Assembly (NCBI RefSeq): GCF_008520265.1
Contig: NZ_VIQM01000034.1
Coordinates: forward strand, 1-47,125
Length of the DNA stretch: 47,125 nt
DNA from: Sphingobacterium cavernae
Lineage (GTDB): Bacteria; Bacteroidota; Bacteroidia; Sphingobacteriales; Sphingobacteriaceae
Reading direction: 5' to 3'
The translations under genes were made by a program, and so were the position numbers. Positions 26,065 to 34,713 of this stretch are shown one piece after another; within the stretch, counting starts at the first letter, position 1, and each line of letters begins with the position of its first letter. Under the pieces are notes generated by a model. It saw only the letters and a program-made list of their open reading frames with translations. It was not told the DNA's origin and did not search any database.

Positions 26065-26854
26065 AGCCATCACTGGATTATTTTTTATTATTGTACTGAT
26101 CGGTGCCTTGCTGTTGGGTGAAGTGGTTTATACTATCTTCTTTAGTTTGGTCGGATTGGGAGCGTTGTACGAATTTTACGGAATAACAAAATCCGAAGAC
26201 AATAAGCCAAATCTTTTTTTAGGAATGTTTGCAGCAATCGCATTGACTGTATTAGTTGGTATACATTGCCTAGGTTACATTCCATTCAAATTTGTCTGGT
26301 TAGTAATTCCTTTTTTTGCTTTGATATTCATCGTAAGTCTATACCAGAAGAGTAAATTGCCTTTCAATGATATTGGCTATACCTTATTGGGAATTATGTA
26401 CGCATGCATTCCTTTTATATTTTTTGTTGCTTTGGGATTTATACAAGGCACATTCAATCACTACATTCCATTAGGATTTTTGATAATTCTGTGGGCAAAT
26501 GACACAGGAGCTTATTTGTCTGGACGCAGTTTCGGAAAACATAAACTTTTTGAACGTATCTCACCAAATAAGACCTGGGAAGGTTTCGTAGGAGGTGTAC
26601 TATTTGCGATGCTTATAGCGTTAAATTTAGCACAGTACTTTGGGTCGCTACAAAAATGGGAATGGGTAACGATGGCAGCAATCATAGGCGTGTTTGGAAC
26701 TTTAGGCGATTTAGTAGAGTCTATGTTAAAACGCAGTTTAGGCGTGAAAGATTCGGGCAGTATATTACCAGGACACGGAGGTTTGTTGGATCGTTTTGAT
26801 GGTTTACTGATCGCTGCACCGTTAGTTTTTTTATTTTTATTAATGCTTCAATAA
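26054..26854 (+). CDS. cdsA: phosphatidate cytidylyltransferase
   Basis: 266 residues, seven or eight membrane helices. The CdsA signature is intact near the C-terminus: GDLVESMLKRSLGVKDSG followed by LPGHGGLLDRFDG, preceded by PNKTWEGFVGG. It makes CDP-diacylglycerol from phosphatidate and CTP at the inner membrane, the branch point for all phospholipid head groups. It is embedded in the operon behind the CPBP protease and the DUF2007 gene and is followed after 1 nt by a DUF2461 gene. As an essential enzyme it sets a steady expression level for the operon; that point is inference. Confidence 0.95.
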   Translation: MLTRAITGLFFIIVLIGALLLGEVVYTIFFSLVGLGALYEFYGITKSEDNKPNLFLGMFAAIALTVLVGIHCLGYIPFKFVWLVIPFFALIFIVSLYQKSKLPFNDIGYTLLGIMYACIPFIFFVALGFIQGTFNHYIPLGFLIILWANDTGAYLSGRSFGKHKLFERISPNKTWEGFVGGVLFAMLIALNLAQYFGSLQKWEWVTMAAIIGVFGTLGDLVESMLKRSLGVKDSGSILPGHGGLLDRFDGLLIAAPLVFLFLLMLQ

Positions 26855-26855
26855 T

Positions 26856-27518
26856 ATGAATATATCGGCATCGACTTTTGAATTTTTGAAAGCACTCAAA
26901 GAAAATAACAACAGAGAGTGGTTCAATGCGCATAAAGCTGATTACGAAAAAGCTAAATCCAATGTGGAAGATTTTATCCAGGAGTTGATTAGCAAATTAT
27001 CAACTTTTGATCCGCATATTGATTCCTCTATTCAGGCAAAGAAGTGTCTATTCAGAATATATAGAGATGTGCGTTTTGCGAAGGATAAGTCGCCTTATAA
27101 AACTTGGTTTGCCGCAGGGATTTCTCTTGATGGCCGTAAATTAGAGGGACCAGAATATTATTTGCACATAGGTCCAGATTCTTCATTTATGGCAGTGGGT
27201 TACTGGCGACCTAAGAAAGAGCATTTAGAAAGCATTCGTCAAGAAATTGATTATAATTTAGTAGCTTTCGAAGAAACTTTAAGCTCTGGAAATCTCACAC
27301 CAGATGATCTATCAACTGAGGACAAGCTGGTACGACCACCAGCAGGTTACAGCGAGGAGAATGATGCTATAGAATATCTGAAGTTAAAGAGTTTCATCAT
27401 ATTTCGTTCACTGGAGGATCGGGAAGTACTTAAACCTTTTGCTTTGGAAGATATGGTACAATTGTACCAAAGAACTATTAATTTCAAAAATTTTATTCAT
27501 GAAGCTATAAACAGCTGA
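26856..27518 (+). CDS. DUF2461-family protein
   Basis: 220 residues. It follows the DUF2461 (TIGR02453) pattern: STFEFLKALKENNNREWFNA at the start, then CLFRIYRDVRFAKDKSPYKT at about residues 64-83, and GPEYYLHIGPDSSFMAVGYW near 102-121. The conserved RIYRDxRFxKDKxPYK segment is the family hallmark. The activity is unknown. The start is 2 nt after the cdsA stop, so it belongs to the same operon. No signal peptide is seen, hence cytosolic. Confidence 0.88.
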   Translation: MNISASTFEFLKALKENNNREWFNAHKADYEKAKSNVEDFIQELISKLSTFDPHIDSSIQAKKCLFRIYRDVRFAKDKSPYKTWFAAGISLDGRKLEGPEYYLHIGPDSSFMAVGYWRPKKEHLESIRQEIDYNLVAFEETLSSGNLTPDDLSTEDKLVRPPAGYSEENDAIEYLKLKSFIIFRSLEDREVLKPFALEDMVQLYQRTINFKNFIHEAINS

Positions 27519-27543
27519 TTCACTATATCTACCACCTAATATT

Positions 27544-29124
27544 ATGAAAAACAATTTTTTGAAGATCGCTTTTTTAAGTGGGGTCTTTCTCTTAGCTTTT
27601 GAAGCATCTGCACAGCAGTTTGCCAAAGGTGTGGTTTATGAAGATGTCAACAAAAACGGAAAGCGTGATAAAAAAGAAAAAGTTCTAGCAAATGTTGCGG
27701 TTTCTAACGGACGAGAGGTTGTACAGACGAATAATAAAGGAGAATATGCTTTGCCTGTCGGGGAAGACAATATTTTGTTTGTAATTAAGCCTTCGGGCTA
27801 TACAACACCTGTCGATAAGAATAATCTACCCCAATTTTATTATATCCATAATCCGAATGGCGCACCTGATTTGAAGTACAAGGGCGTCTCAGCTACTGGA
27901 GCCTTACCCACATCAGTAGATTTTCCGCTTTATCGTACCGAGGAAAAAGAAGAATACAAAATCTTAGTATTTGGAGATCCACAAGTCTATAACTTGAATC
28001 AAGTTGATTACTTGAAAAGAGGGGTCGTAGAAGAATTAAAAGGTGTGCAAGGTTATGAATTTGGAATTAGTTTGGGCGATTTAGTTGGAAATAATCCTGA
28101 TTTATTCAATCCTTACATCGATGTAATGAAGGATATTGGCGTGCCATGGTATCAGGTAATGGGAAATCATGATATTAATTTTGATGTGCCAAATGACGAG
28201 ATGTCTGATTTCAGTTTTAAAGCACATTTTGGACCTAACAATTATTCATTTAATAAAGGAAAAGTACATTTTATTGTTTTGGACGATGTTATTTATAACG
28301 GAGAAGGAGCTACAAGACAATATATCGGCGGATTACGTGAAGATCAATTAGAATTTATAGAAAACGATCTAAAATTTGTTCCAAAAGATCATTTGATTGT
28401 GATATGTGCACATATTCCATTGGTTAATAATGGAAAACATGCAATTCGTGAAGAAGATAATTTAAGGTTATTTAATGCTTTAGCGGATTTTCCATATACC
28501 TTTTCGATGTCAGCGCATACACACGTGCAGGCACAAACTTTTATCGATAAGTCCTTAGGCTGGAAACAAGATAAACCACATCACCATTATAATGTGGGAA
28601 CTACTAGTGGCAATTGGTATTCAGGAGAGTTGGATGCAAATGGAGTTCCTTCGGCGACAATGGCGGATGGTACCAAAAAGGGCTATGCTGTAGTTACTTT
28701 TAAGGGGAATAAGTATGAGGTGGATTATCATGTAAGTAATGCGCCTAAGGATTATAAAATGAATGTGTTTCTTCCTAAAGTCACCGAGAAACGCAAAAAC
28801 TCCAAAGCGAGTATGTACGTGAATTACTACTTGGGTGGAGAGCAAGATACGATTGATTATCGCGTAAATAATGGGAAATGGATGCGAATGAATCGTACAG
28901 AAACATTTGATCCATATTTACTTTTGGAAGTGTTCAATTGGGATACATCCACCAAATTGTTGAAAGGGGAACGTCCTAATGATCCTCGTTTGAGTTCGCA
29001 TATTTGGAAAGCAACAGTTCCTTCGGATTTGCCGATTGGCAAACATACCATTGAGTTTCGTCTGCGTGATATGTTTGGTAGAACATTTACAACTACGCGT
29101 GAATACGAAGTCGCAAAGAATTAA
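27544..29124 (+). CDS. secreted calcineurin-like phosphoesterase
   Basis: 526 residues with a signal peptide (cut near ASAQQF, residue 24). Three parts are visible: an N-terminal beta-sandwich resembling a carboxypeptidase-regulatory domain (VVYEDVNKNGKRDKKEK, then NNKGEYAL), the metallophosphatase core with Asp145 in FGDPQ, Asp179 in GDLVGN, the GNHD motif (207-210) and SAHTHVQ, and a C-terminal beta domain. The metal ligands are complete. It is a periplasmic or surface phosphoesterase; Bacteroidetes relatives act on phosphodiesters or glycans' phosphates, but the substrate here is not readable. Its last codon overlaps the convergent anmK gene by 4 nt. Confidence 0.9.
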   Translation: MKNNFLKIAFLSGVFLLAFEASAQQFAKGVVYEDVNKNGKRDKKEKVLANVAVSNGREVVQTNNKGEYALPVGEDNILFVIKPSGYTTPVDKNNLPQFYYIHNPNGAPDLKYKGVSATGALPTSVDFPLYRTEEKEEYKILVFGDPQVYNLNQVDYLKRGVVEELKGVQGYEFGISLGDLVGNNPDLFNPYIDVMKDIGVPWYQVMGNHDINFDVPNDEMSDFSFKAHFGPNNYSFNKGKVHFIVLDDVIYNGEGATRQYIGGLREDQLEFIENDLKFVPKDHLIVICAHIPLVNNGKHAIREEDNLRLFNALADFPYTFSMSAHTHVQAQTFIDKSLGWKQDKPHHHYNVGTTSGNWYSGELDANGVPSATMADGTKKGYAVVTFKGNKYEVDYHVSNAPKDYKMNVFLPKVTEKRKNSKASMYVNYYLGGEQDTIDYRVNNGKWMRMNRTETFDPYLLLEVFNWDTSTKLLKGERPNDPRLSSHIWKATVPSDLPIGKHTIEFRLRDMFGRTFTTTREYEVAKN

Positions 29125-30317
29125 TTCGGTAAGCTAATTTTACCCATACAAATAGCAGGTGAATCTTTGATGTTTCGCACATTGTCAGGTGAGCCTGCTA
29201 TTGTTTCATTTGCCAAAATAGCAAATAGGCAAGCTTCTTTTGCATCAGGATTCATCGCTATAGCATCTATAGAAGTTACTTTATATTTAGGCAAACCTTC
29301 TTTAATATTCTGCATAAGTAAAGGATTGTGCAAACCTCCACCACTAACATAAACCGCTACATTATCTAGACCTTCTGATACTTTTAAAATGCCGTCTGTA
29401 ATAGCTTTCGCAGAAAAGGCATTTAACGTTGCCATAATATCTTCTTCCGTAAGATTTTCAGTATACGTTGATTTTTGTTTTTCTTCCAAATAAGTTAAGT
29501 TAAACAGTTCCGGCCCAGTTGTTTTTGGGAAATCCAACGTCAAAAATTCTTCTGAAAGCAAGGCTGCCAACAATTCCTGATTTACATTTCCTTTTGAAGC
29601 AATACGCGCATCTTCATCCATTTCTAAATCAAAATGTTGCTTCACATATTGATTCATAATGGTGTTGCCAGGTCCAAGGTCTGTGGCAAATGCTTGCAAT
29701 TCTGAATTACTATTTGGTAGAAATGTAAAATTCGAGATACCGCCAATATTTAAAAGTATGCGATGTTCTGTAGTATCTGTAAACAATAAATAATCGCCAT
29801 AAGCGGCTAATGGAGCACCTTCACCACCTGCGGCAATATGTTTTTGTCTAAAATCCGAAAGTGTAATAATCCCAGTGTTTACGGCTATATGATCCGCATC
29901 ACCAATTTGTAAGGTGCTATTTGGAAGAGTAAGATCTTTCGTCAAAATCTGCGGAGCATGATAAACTGTTTGCCCATGACTCGCTATTAAGTCAATTTCT
30001 TCAGCACATAAATCCCATTTTTTAAGCGCTTGATTGATTAAGTCAGCATGTGCATGACCCACGTAGGCATTAATCCCGCAGAATTCTTGTTGATCTATTT
30101 GTCGCTTCGCAAATATTTTACGGATGTAGGTTCTAAAATCATCCGCATAATCAAAAGTTTCAAATTTTATAAGCTCTAATTTTGTGGTAAATCCTGCTCC
30201 TTCGATTCTGCATAAGGCAATATCTAAGCCATCTAACGAAGTTCCAGACATAAGACCTATAATCAATCGATTGTTTTTCGCACTGATGTTATAAAGCTTT
30301 TTAATTTGATTATTCAT
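29121..30317 (-). CDS. anmK: anhydro-N-acetylmuramic acid kinase
   Basis: 398 residues, within the normal family range. The ATP-binding GLMSGTSLDGLDIALC is at about residues 21-36, with SHGQTVYHAP near 114 and NIGGISNFTFLP near 193, then DLGPGN near 218, and VSGGGLHNPLL in the C-terminal lobe. AnmK phosphorylates and opens 1,6-anhydro-MurNAc during recycling of peptidoglycan fragments in the cytosol. Murein hydrolases and an amidase lie 5-9 kb away (35372-39487), so a recycling context exists but no co-transcription. The gene converges on the phosphoesterase with a 4-nt overlap of ends. Confidence 0.95.
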   Translation of the reverse strand: MNNQIKKLYNISAKNNRLIIGLMSGTSLDGLDIALCRIEGAGFTTKLELIKFETFDYADDFRTYIRKIFAKRQIDQQEFCGINAYVGHAHADLINQALKKWDLCAEEIDLIASHGQTVYHAPQILTKDLTLPNSTLQIGDADHIAVNTGIITLSDFRQKHIAAGGEGAPLAAYGDYLLFTDTTEHRILLNIGGISNFTFLPNSNSELQAFATDLGPGNTIMNQYVKQHFDLEMDEDARIASKGNVNQELLAALLSEEFLTLDFPKTTGPELFNLTYLEEKQKSTYTENLTEEDIMATLNAFSAKAITDGILKVSEGLDNVAVYVSGGGLHNPLLMQNIKEGLPKYKVTSIDAIAMNPDAKEACLFAILANETIAGSPDNVRNIKDSPAICMGKISLPN

Positions 30318-30340
30318 GCTCTAAAATTACATACAATCTC

Positions 30341-30372
30341 TTTGGTAATGTGGATTGTTAATCATATTTTTG
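30341..30372 (+). promoter_or_regulatory. complete promoter upstream of gcvH
   Basis: TTTG at 30341-30344, a 20-nt spacer and TATTTTTG at 30365-30372: the best two-part match to the Bacteroidota consensus in the window. The ATG at 30391 lies 18 nt further on. Confidence 0.65.
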
Positions 30373-30390
30373 AAAAAAAACGAATATAGA

Positions 30391-30771
30391 ATGAATTTTC
30401 CAGCAGAATTAAAGTACACTAAGGATCATGAATGGATTCGTGTGGAAGGCGATGAAGCCGTTATTGGTATTACTGACTTCGCACAACGTGAGTTAGGTGA
30501 CATCGTATTTGTTGATATCAATACAGTTGATGAAGAAGTAGCAGCTGATGAGGTTTTCGGTACTATCGAAGCGGTAAAAACAGTTTCTGACTTATTCATG
30601 CCTGTAACATCTACTGTTATAGCGGTTAATGAAGCTATCGATGCTTCTCCAGAATTGGTGAACTCTGATCCTTATGGTGAAGGTTGGATTATCCGTGTTA
30701 AATTAGCAAATCCTGCTGATGTAGACGGCTTATTATCTGCTGACGAATACAAATCAGAAATCAACGCGTAA
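30391..30771 (+). CDS. gcvH: glycine cleavage system H protein
   Basis: 126 residues from the ATG at 30391; a longer in-frame start at 30355 would run through the promoter and is rejected. The lipoylation site is Lys63 in [15 protein letters not shown], and the opening [17 protein letters not shown] is standard. GcvH carries the aminomethyl group from GcvP (13461-16325) to GcvT. It has its own promoter and a very strong terminator and is not in an operon with gcvP or gcvT. A lipoyl attachment enzyme is not in the window. Confidence 0.97.
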   Translation: MNFPAELKYTKDHEWIRVEGDEAVIGITDFAQRELGDIVFVDINTVDEEVAADEVFGTIEAVKTVSDLFMPVTSTVIAVNEAIDASPELVNSDPYGEGWIIRVKLANPADVDGLLSADEYKSEINA

Positions 30772-30789
30772 TAGCGATTTTATAAAAAT

Positions 30790-30833
30790 CACAAAAGGGG
30801 GCAAAATCAAATTTTGCTCCCTTTTGTGTTTCT
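30790..30833 (+). terminator. strong intrinsic terminator of gcvH
   Basis: An 18-bp stem (30790-30807 with 30811-30828, one G-U pair) closes a 3-nt loop. It lies between gcvH and a convergent gene and can serve both strands. Confidence 0.9.
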
Positions 30834-30848
30834 GACTTTTCAGTCAAA

Positions 30849-31601
30849 TTATTTTACCTCTTTAAGTTCTGTTGTAGTTTGCACTTTTGCTCCCTGCATT
30901 TCTACGTTTGTGACAGTCGAAGAAGATACAGTCATAAAAGTCCTAGGATGTACAATGAAATGTCCTTTTGAAGTACCTACTGCATTGCCTGAAGCATCTT
31001 CCATTGTGATATCACAATCCACTTTATAGCCTTGGTCATTTTTCTCTACAAAAGTATATTTTGCGTTTGCGGAAAGACCTAATTTTTCCATTTTATTATT
31101 TGCAGTCCAACTTTCACCCACGGCAATAGCATATGATGGGTAAGCGACTCCAAAACTAGTCACACTTGATTTATCAAAGATTTGGTCCGATACATTTGGA
31201 AATTCAACATCTTTAATCTGACCGAATTTATTCATACTATAAGTTAGTTCGTTTTCCAATAAAGGATTGAATTGCGCAGCAAAAGCTTTCTCCATTTCGT
31301 TTGCAGGTTCTTTCGATGAATCGTATGATGCAGTCATCATACCAGCGTCCAAATCTATTTTTGCATACGTATATTTACCTACAATATTTAATAATGAATC
31401 TTGATGCTCGTTAAAACTAAGATTCATATGCATAATCATATCCATGATAATAGTTTGTGGACCTTCAATGTCCATTTTGTTTATCATTTCATATTTGATA
31501 GGTGCATTCGAGGTTGGAGCAAGTTTAAAAAGTACTTTTTGTTGTGCTACTGCGCAAAAAGTAAGCATGGCTAACACGAGTGTGCTTGTGAATTTTTTCA
31601 T
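30849..31601 (-). CDS. exported protein, DUF6263-like
   Basis: 250 residues from the ATG at 31601. A longer frame to 31712 would run through the terminator of pdhB and lacks a signal, whereas MKKFTSTLVLAMLTFCAVAQ is a clean signal peptide. The rest is beta-rich with repeated short strands and a pattern (LAPTSNAPIKYEM ... MNKFGQIKDVEFPN ... VGESWTANNKM) that I associate with the DUF6263 family, not with certainty. No catalytic motif is seen. It is probably periplasmic. Both sides are bounded by terminators, so it is monocistronic. Confidence 0.7.
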   Translation of the reverse strand: MKKFTSTLVLAMLTFCAVAQQKVLFKLAPTSNAPIKYEMINKMDIEGPQTIIMDMIMHMNLSFNEHQDSLLNIVGKYTYAKIDLDAGMMTASYDSSKEPANEMEKAFAAQFNPLLENELTYSMNKFGQIKDVEFPNVSDQIFDKSSVTSFGVAYPSYAIAVGESWTANNKMEKLGLSANAKYTFVEKNDQGYKVDCDITMEDASGNAVGTSKGHFIVHPRTFMTVSSSTVTNVEMQGAKVQTTTELKEVK

Positions 31602-31664
31602 AATATTTAAATTGTTACTGCAATATAGCAATTTCAGATTTATTGCATTGGTTATATTTATCAA

Positions 31665-31695
31665 AAAAGGGATAACATCACATGCTATCCCTTTT
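31665..31695 (-). terminator. intrinsic terminator of pdhB
   Basis: AAAAGGGATA (31665-31674) / TATCCCTTTT (31686-31695), a perfect 10-bp stem. On the minus strand it is followed by TTGATAA, 21 nt after the pdhB stop. Confidence 0.8.
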
Positions 31696-31715
31696 ACATT
31701 TATATGTTTCAAGTC

Positions 31716-32702
31716 TTATTTTTTCAAATAAGAGACTTCTTTTACAGCTTTAACTACTTTTTCGATGCTTGGTAATGAAGCTTCTACTAAAGTAGGCGCG
31801 TATGCTAAAGGAACGTCAGCCGAAGTAACACGTGTAACAGGAGCATCTAAATAATCAAATGCATTTTTCTGTACGTGGAAAGCTATTTCTGAAGAAATTG
31901 AAGCCAAAGGCCATGCTTCTTCTACTACTACTAAACGATTCGTTTTCTTAACTGACTCTAAGATTGCAGCATAATCAATTGGACGTACCGAACGTAAGTC
32001 GATTAATTCTACGCTGATACCTTCTTTTTCTAATTCTGCTACAGCAGGAATTACTACACGAGGTATCATTTTACCGAAAGATACGATCGTTACATCAGTA
32101 CCCTCTTGGATTGTATTTGCTTTACCGATTGGTAAATAATATTCTTCTTCTGGCACAGGCCCTTTATCTCCGTACATTACCTCAGATTCCATAAAGATAA
32201 CTGGATCTGGATCGATGATAGCTGATTTTAATAAACCTTTTGCATCGTGAGGATTAGAAGGAACTACAACTTTCAAGCCTGGCGTATTTGCAAACCAGTT
32301 CTCAAAGTTTTGAGAGTGCTGTGCTGCTAATTGACCAGCATTACCAGTTGGGCCACGGAATACAATAGGGCAAGATAATTGTCCGCCTGACATTTGACGA
32401 ATTTTTGCAGCCGAGTTGATAATTTGATCAATCGCTACTAATGAGAAGTTGAATGTCATGAACTCTACAATTGGCTTCAAGCCATGTGTAGCTGCACCTA
32501 CCGCAATACCTGCAAAACCAAGCTCAGCAATCGGTGTGTCAATAACACGTTTAGGCCCGAATTCGTCAAGCATACCTTGGCTTACTTTGTAAGCACCGTT
32601 ATACTCAGCTACCTCTTCACCCATCAAAAATATAGTTTCATCTTTACGCATTTCTTCGTTCAATGCTTCACGAAGTGCTTCTCTGAATTGTATTTCTCTC
32701 AT
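31716..32702 (-). CDS. pdhB: pyruvate dehydrogenase E1 component, beta subunit
   Basis: 328 residues, the standard length for a separate E1-beta chain. Visible signatures are FMGEEVAEYNGAYKVSQGM (about 26-43), the TPP-contact region PIAELGFAGIAVGAA (about 57-71) and GPTGNAGQLAAQHSQ, then the C-terminal RSVRPIDYAAI and VVVEEAWP. With E1-alpha it decarboxylates pyruvate and acylates the lipoyl E2. No pdhA or E2 gene is adjacent: the upstream gene is mqnB after 125 bp. A branched-chain oxoacid E1-beta is the alternative, but the sequence wording favours pyruvate dehydrogenase. Confidence 0.9.
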   Translation of the reverse strand: MREIQFREALREALNEEMRKDETIFLMGEEVAEYNGAYKVSQGMLDEFGPKRVIDTPIAELGFAGIAVGAATHGLKPIVEFMTFNFSLVAIDQIINSAAKIRQMSGGQLSCPIVFRGPTGNAGQLAAQHSQNFENWFANTPGLKVVVPSNPHDAKGLLKSAIIDPDPVIFMESEVMYGDKGPVPEEEYYLPIGKANTIQEGTDVTIVSFGKMIPRVVIPAVAELEKEGISVELIDLRSVRPIDYAAILESVKKTNRLVVVEEAWPLASISSEIAFHVQKNAFDYLDAPVTRVTSADVPLAYAPTLVEASLPSIEKVVKAVKEVSYLKK

Positions 32703-32737
32703 TAGTCTGTAAAATAGTCTTATTTTTATAGAATACG

Positions 32738-32745
32738 CAAAGCTA
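32738..32745 (-). promoter_or_regulatory. -7 box TAGCTTTG upstream of pdhB
   Basis: Minus-strand perfect TAnnTTTG match, 35 nt before the pdhB ATG at 32702. A TTG lies upstream but at 22 nt, slightly beyond the usual spacing. Confidence 0.5.
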
Positions 32746-32827
32746 ATATTTTAAAATGATATTTTTGCAATTACGATGGAGGAATTGCGATGATATTTGT
32801 CATTTTTTGATAACCTTTTGCTATTAC

Positions 32828-33439
32828 TTAATAATTTTCTAAAAGGAATTTCTGTAGCCAATTGTTCAGGTTTTTAAGTGCCAAATCTATCTGCCAACTC
32901 GCTTTATTTCTACGTTCCACGTAGTTTGATATCGCTCTTATTTGTGCACAAGGCAAACCTTCTTGTTCACACGCATAAAATACAGCAGCACCTTCCATGT
33001 TTTCCACTTTGACATTTGGGTACTTCATCAATACTTTCTGTATAGTTTTTTCATTCCCGTGCACTTTATTCACCGTGATGGCTTCATACTTCGGAATTTT
33101 GAAATCTATTGACGTATTAATATTATGGTAAGTTCCTTTACCAAGACCGAGGTCTTCAATATTTAAAAATTCCTCTCCATCTTCTGCGCCTAACTCATAA
33201 AATGTGTCAGTATGAATAGCCAAAACTTCACCTAATGGAATACTTTTATCAAATGATCCGGCTATCCCAACATTCAATACGTGCGAAATATCGTGTTGCT
33301 GCGTTAAAGCTTTACCCAATGCATACGCCGTAGCAGTCATTCCGACTCCAGTGATCAAATAAGGTATTTGTTTTTCTTCTATTAATGGAATGCTATCCAA
33401 TATTTCAAACCGTGTAGCAGCGACAATCAAGGGCTTCAT
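32828..33439 (-). CDS. mqnB: futalosine hydrolase
   Basis: 203 residues of the nucleoside-phosphorylase fold: LITGVGMTATAYALG (about 29-43), NVGIAGSFDKSIPLGEV (about 56-72), and VENMEGAAVFYACEQEG with the catalytic/ribose glutamates (about 146-162). The wording and length are those of MqnB, which splits futalosine to dehypoxanthinyl-futalosine and hypoxanthine in the alternative menaquinone route. The other mqn genes are not in the window. Divergent from a pterin synthase gene with 53 bp between the start codons. Confidence 0.85.
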   Translation of the reverse strand: MKPLIVAATRFEILDSIPLIEEKQIPYLITGVGMTATAYALGKALTQQHDISHVLNVGIAGSFDKSIPLGEVLAIHTDTFYELGAEDGEEFLNIEDLGLGKGTYHNINTSIDFKIPKYEAITVNKVHGNEKTIQKVLMKYPNVKVENMEGAAVFYACEQEGLPCAQIRAISNYVERRNKASWQIDLALKNLNNWLQKFLLENY

Positions 33440-33479
33440 TTTCTTATATTTTGAAATGCTAAGTTAATTTTTTTTAAGG

Positions 33480-33487
33480 TATCTTTG
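33480..33487 (+). promoter_or_regulatory. -7 box TATCTTTG, 5 nt before the ATG
   Basis: Perfect TAnnTTTG match 5 nt before the pterin-synthase start at 33493. A TTTG lies upstream at 33450-33453 but with 26-nt spacing. Confidence 0.5.
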
Positions 33488-33492
33488 TAGTT

Positions 33493-33906
33493 ATGATACA
33501 TATCACGCGAAGAGAGCGCTTTTGCGCAGCACACAAATTGCATCGGGAAGAATGGTCTGCCGAGAAAAATGAGGCTATCTTCGGGTATTGTGCAAATCCA
33601 AATTGGCATGGGCATAATTATGAACTATTTGTCACAGTTAAAGGTGAGGTTGATCCAATCACGGGATTCGTCATTGATCTGAAAATCATGAAAAGTATCA
33701 TCAATACGTACGTGATTAATAAATTAGACCACAAGAATATTAATTTGGATGTCGATTTTATGCAGGGTAAGATGGCTTCAACAGAAGTCATAGCCATCGA
33801 AATATTTCACCAGCTAAAACCACATTTTGATAAAGAAAATGTCATTTTGCATAGTGTAAAGTTGCACGAGACAGAAAATAACTCCGTCGAATATTTCGGC
33901 GATTAA
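33493..33906 (+). CDS. 6-pyruvoyl-tetrahydropterin synthase / QueD family
   Basis: 137 residues. Zinc ligands are His14 (CAAHKL), His39 and His41 (NWHGHNY); the catalytic Cys33 precedes them in FGYCANPNWHGHNY, with the C-x5-HGH spacing of animal 6-pyruvoyl-tetrahydropterin synthase. Asp79-His80 (LDHKN) and Glu126 (HETENN) complete the active site. Relatives in bacteria are QueD (7-deazaguanine pathway, CPH4 synthase). The product of the adjacent FolE, dihydroneopterin triphosphate, is the substrate of either enzyme. The animal-like Cys spacing favours a pterin product, but the call between PTPS and QueD stays open. Confidence 0.85.
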   Translation: MIHITRRERFCAAHKLHREEWSAEKNEAIFGYCANPNWHGHNYELFVTVKGEVDPITGFVIDLKIMKSIINTYVINKLDHKNINLDVDFMQGKMASTEVIAIEIFHQLKPHFDKENVILHSVKLHETENNSVEYFGD

Positions 33907-33933
33907 TCAAGTAATCAAACAAAAAACAATAAA

Positions 33934-34563
33934 ATGAGTAATCCTACGGATTTCAATGAGGAATTGGATGGTTATAGAAAAATTGACCAGTATAATACAG
34001 AGCAGGTAGACCGTATTGCTAATCATTATTCGGATATTTTGGGAGCTTTGGGCGAAGACCCAAACCGCGAAGGTTTGATAAAGACACCAGAGCGTGTGGC
34101 TAAAGCGTTGCAGTTTTTGACGCACGGTTATGATATTGATGCGGCATCAGTTTTACGTAGCGCAATGTTTGAGGAGGACTATAGTCAAATGGTTGTAGTA
34201 AAAGATATCGAAGTCTATTCCATGTGTGAGCACCATATGTTGCCATTTTTCGGAAAGGCGCATATTGCGTATATTCCAAATGGACATATCGTTGGATTGA
34301 GTAAAATCCCTCGCGTTGTTGATGCGTTTGCACGTCGCTTGCAAGTACAGGAGCGTTTAACAAATGAAATCAGAGATTGTATTCAAGATACTTTGAATCC
34401 GGCGGGGGTAGCTGTAGTAATAGAATGTAAGCATATGTGTATGGCAATGCGTGGGGTGCAGAAACAAAATTCTGTAACTACTACTTCGGCTTTCACGGGT
34501 GCATTTCAAAACGATGTTACACGATCAGAATTTTTACGTTTGATCACGGCTTCGCTGGATTAA
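33934..34563 (+). CDS. folE: GTP cyclohydrolase I
   Basis: 209 residues of the tunnelling fold. The zinc ligands Cys98, His101 and Cys169 are all present ([12 protein letters not shown] and [10 protein letters not shown]), with the GTP-contact region [20 protein letters not shown] at about 121-140. It converts GTP to 7,8-dihydroneopterin triphosphate for folate, and, with the preceding gene, for a tetrahydropterin or 7-deazaguanine product. It starts 27 nt after the pterin synthase stop and is closed by a terminator, so the two form an operon. Confidence 0.96.
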   Translation: MSNPTDFNEELDGYRKIDQYNTEQVDRIANHYSDILGALGEDPNREGLIKTPERVAKALQFLTHGYDIDAASVLRSAMFEEDYSQMVVVKDIEVYSMCEHHMLPFFGKAHIAYIPNGHIVGLSKIPRVVDAFARRLQVQERLTNEIRDCIQDTLNPAGVAVVIECKHMCMAMRGVQKQNSVTTTSAFTGAFQNDVTRSEFLRLITASLD

Positions 34564-34588
34564 ATCTTCAGCTGAAAGTATAATTCAA

Positions 34589-34624
34589 AAACCTGCATAG
34601 TATTCATATTATGCAGGTTTTTTC
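34589..34624 (+). terminator. intrinsic terminator of the pterin operon
   Basis: AAACCTGCATA (34589-34599) pairs with TATGCAGGTTT (34610-34620), then TTTC. Confidence 0.9.
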
Positions 34625-34700
34625 ATTTAGATATTAAACGAATTGGATTTAGGATAGTCCATTGTTCTTTATAAATACAATTGAAATTAAAATAACTTTC

Positions 34701-34708
34701 TAACTTTG
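34701..34708 (+). promoter_or_regulatory. -7 box TAACTTTG, 5 nt before the ATG
   Basis: Perfect TAnnTTTG match 5 nt before the O-methyltransferase ATG at 34714. ATTG at 34680-34683 is a possible -33 with 17-nt spacing. Confidence 0.5.
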
Positions 34709-34713
34709 CTTTT

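Noticed and set aside
31602..31712. Longer start for the DUF6263-like exported protein
   Set aside because: It would bury the signal peptide and run through the pdhB terminator at 31665-31695.
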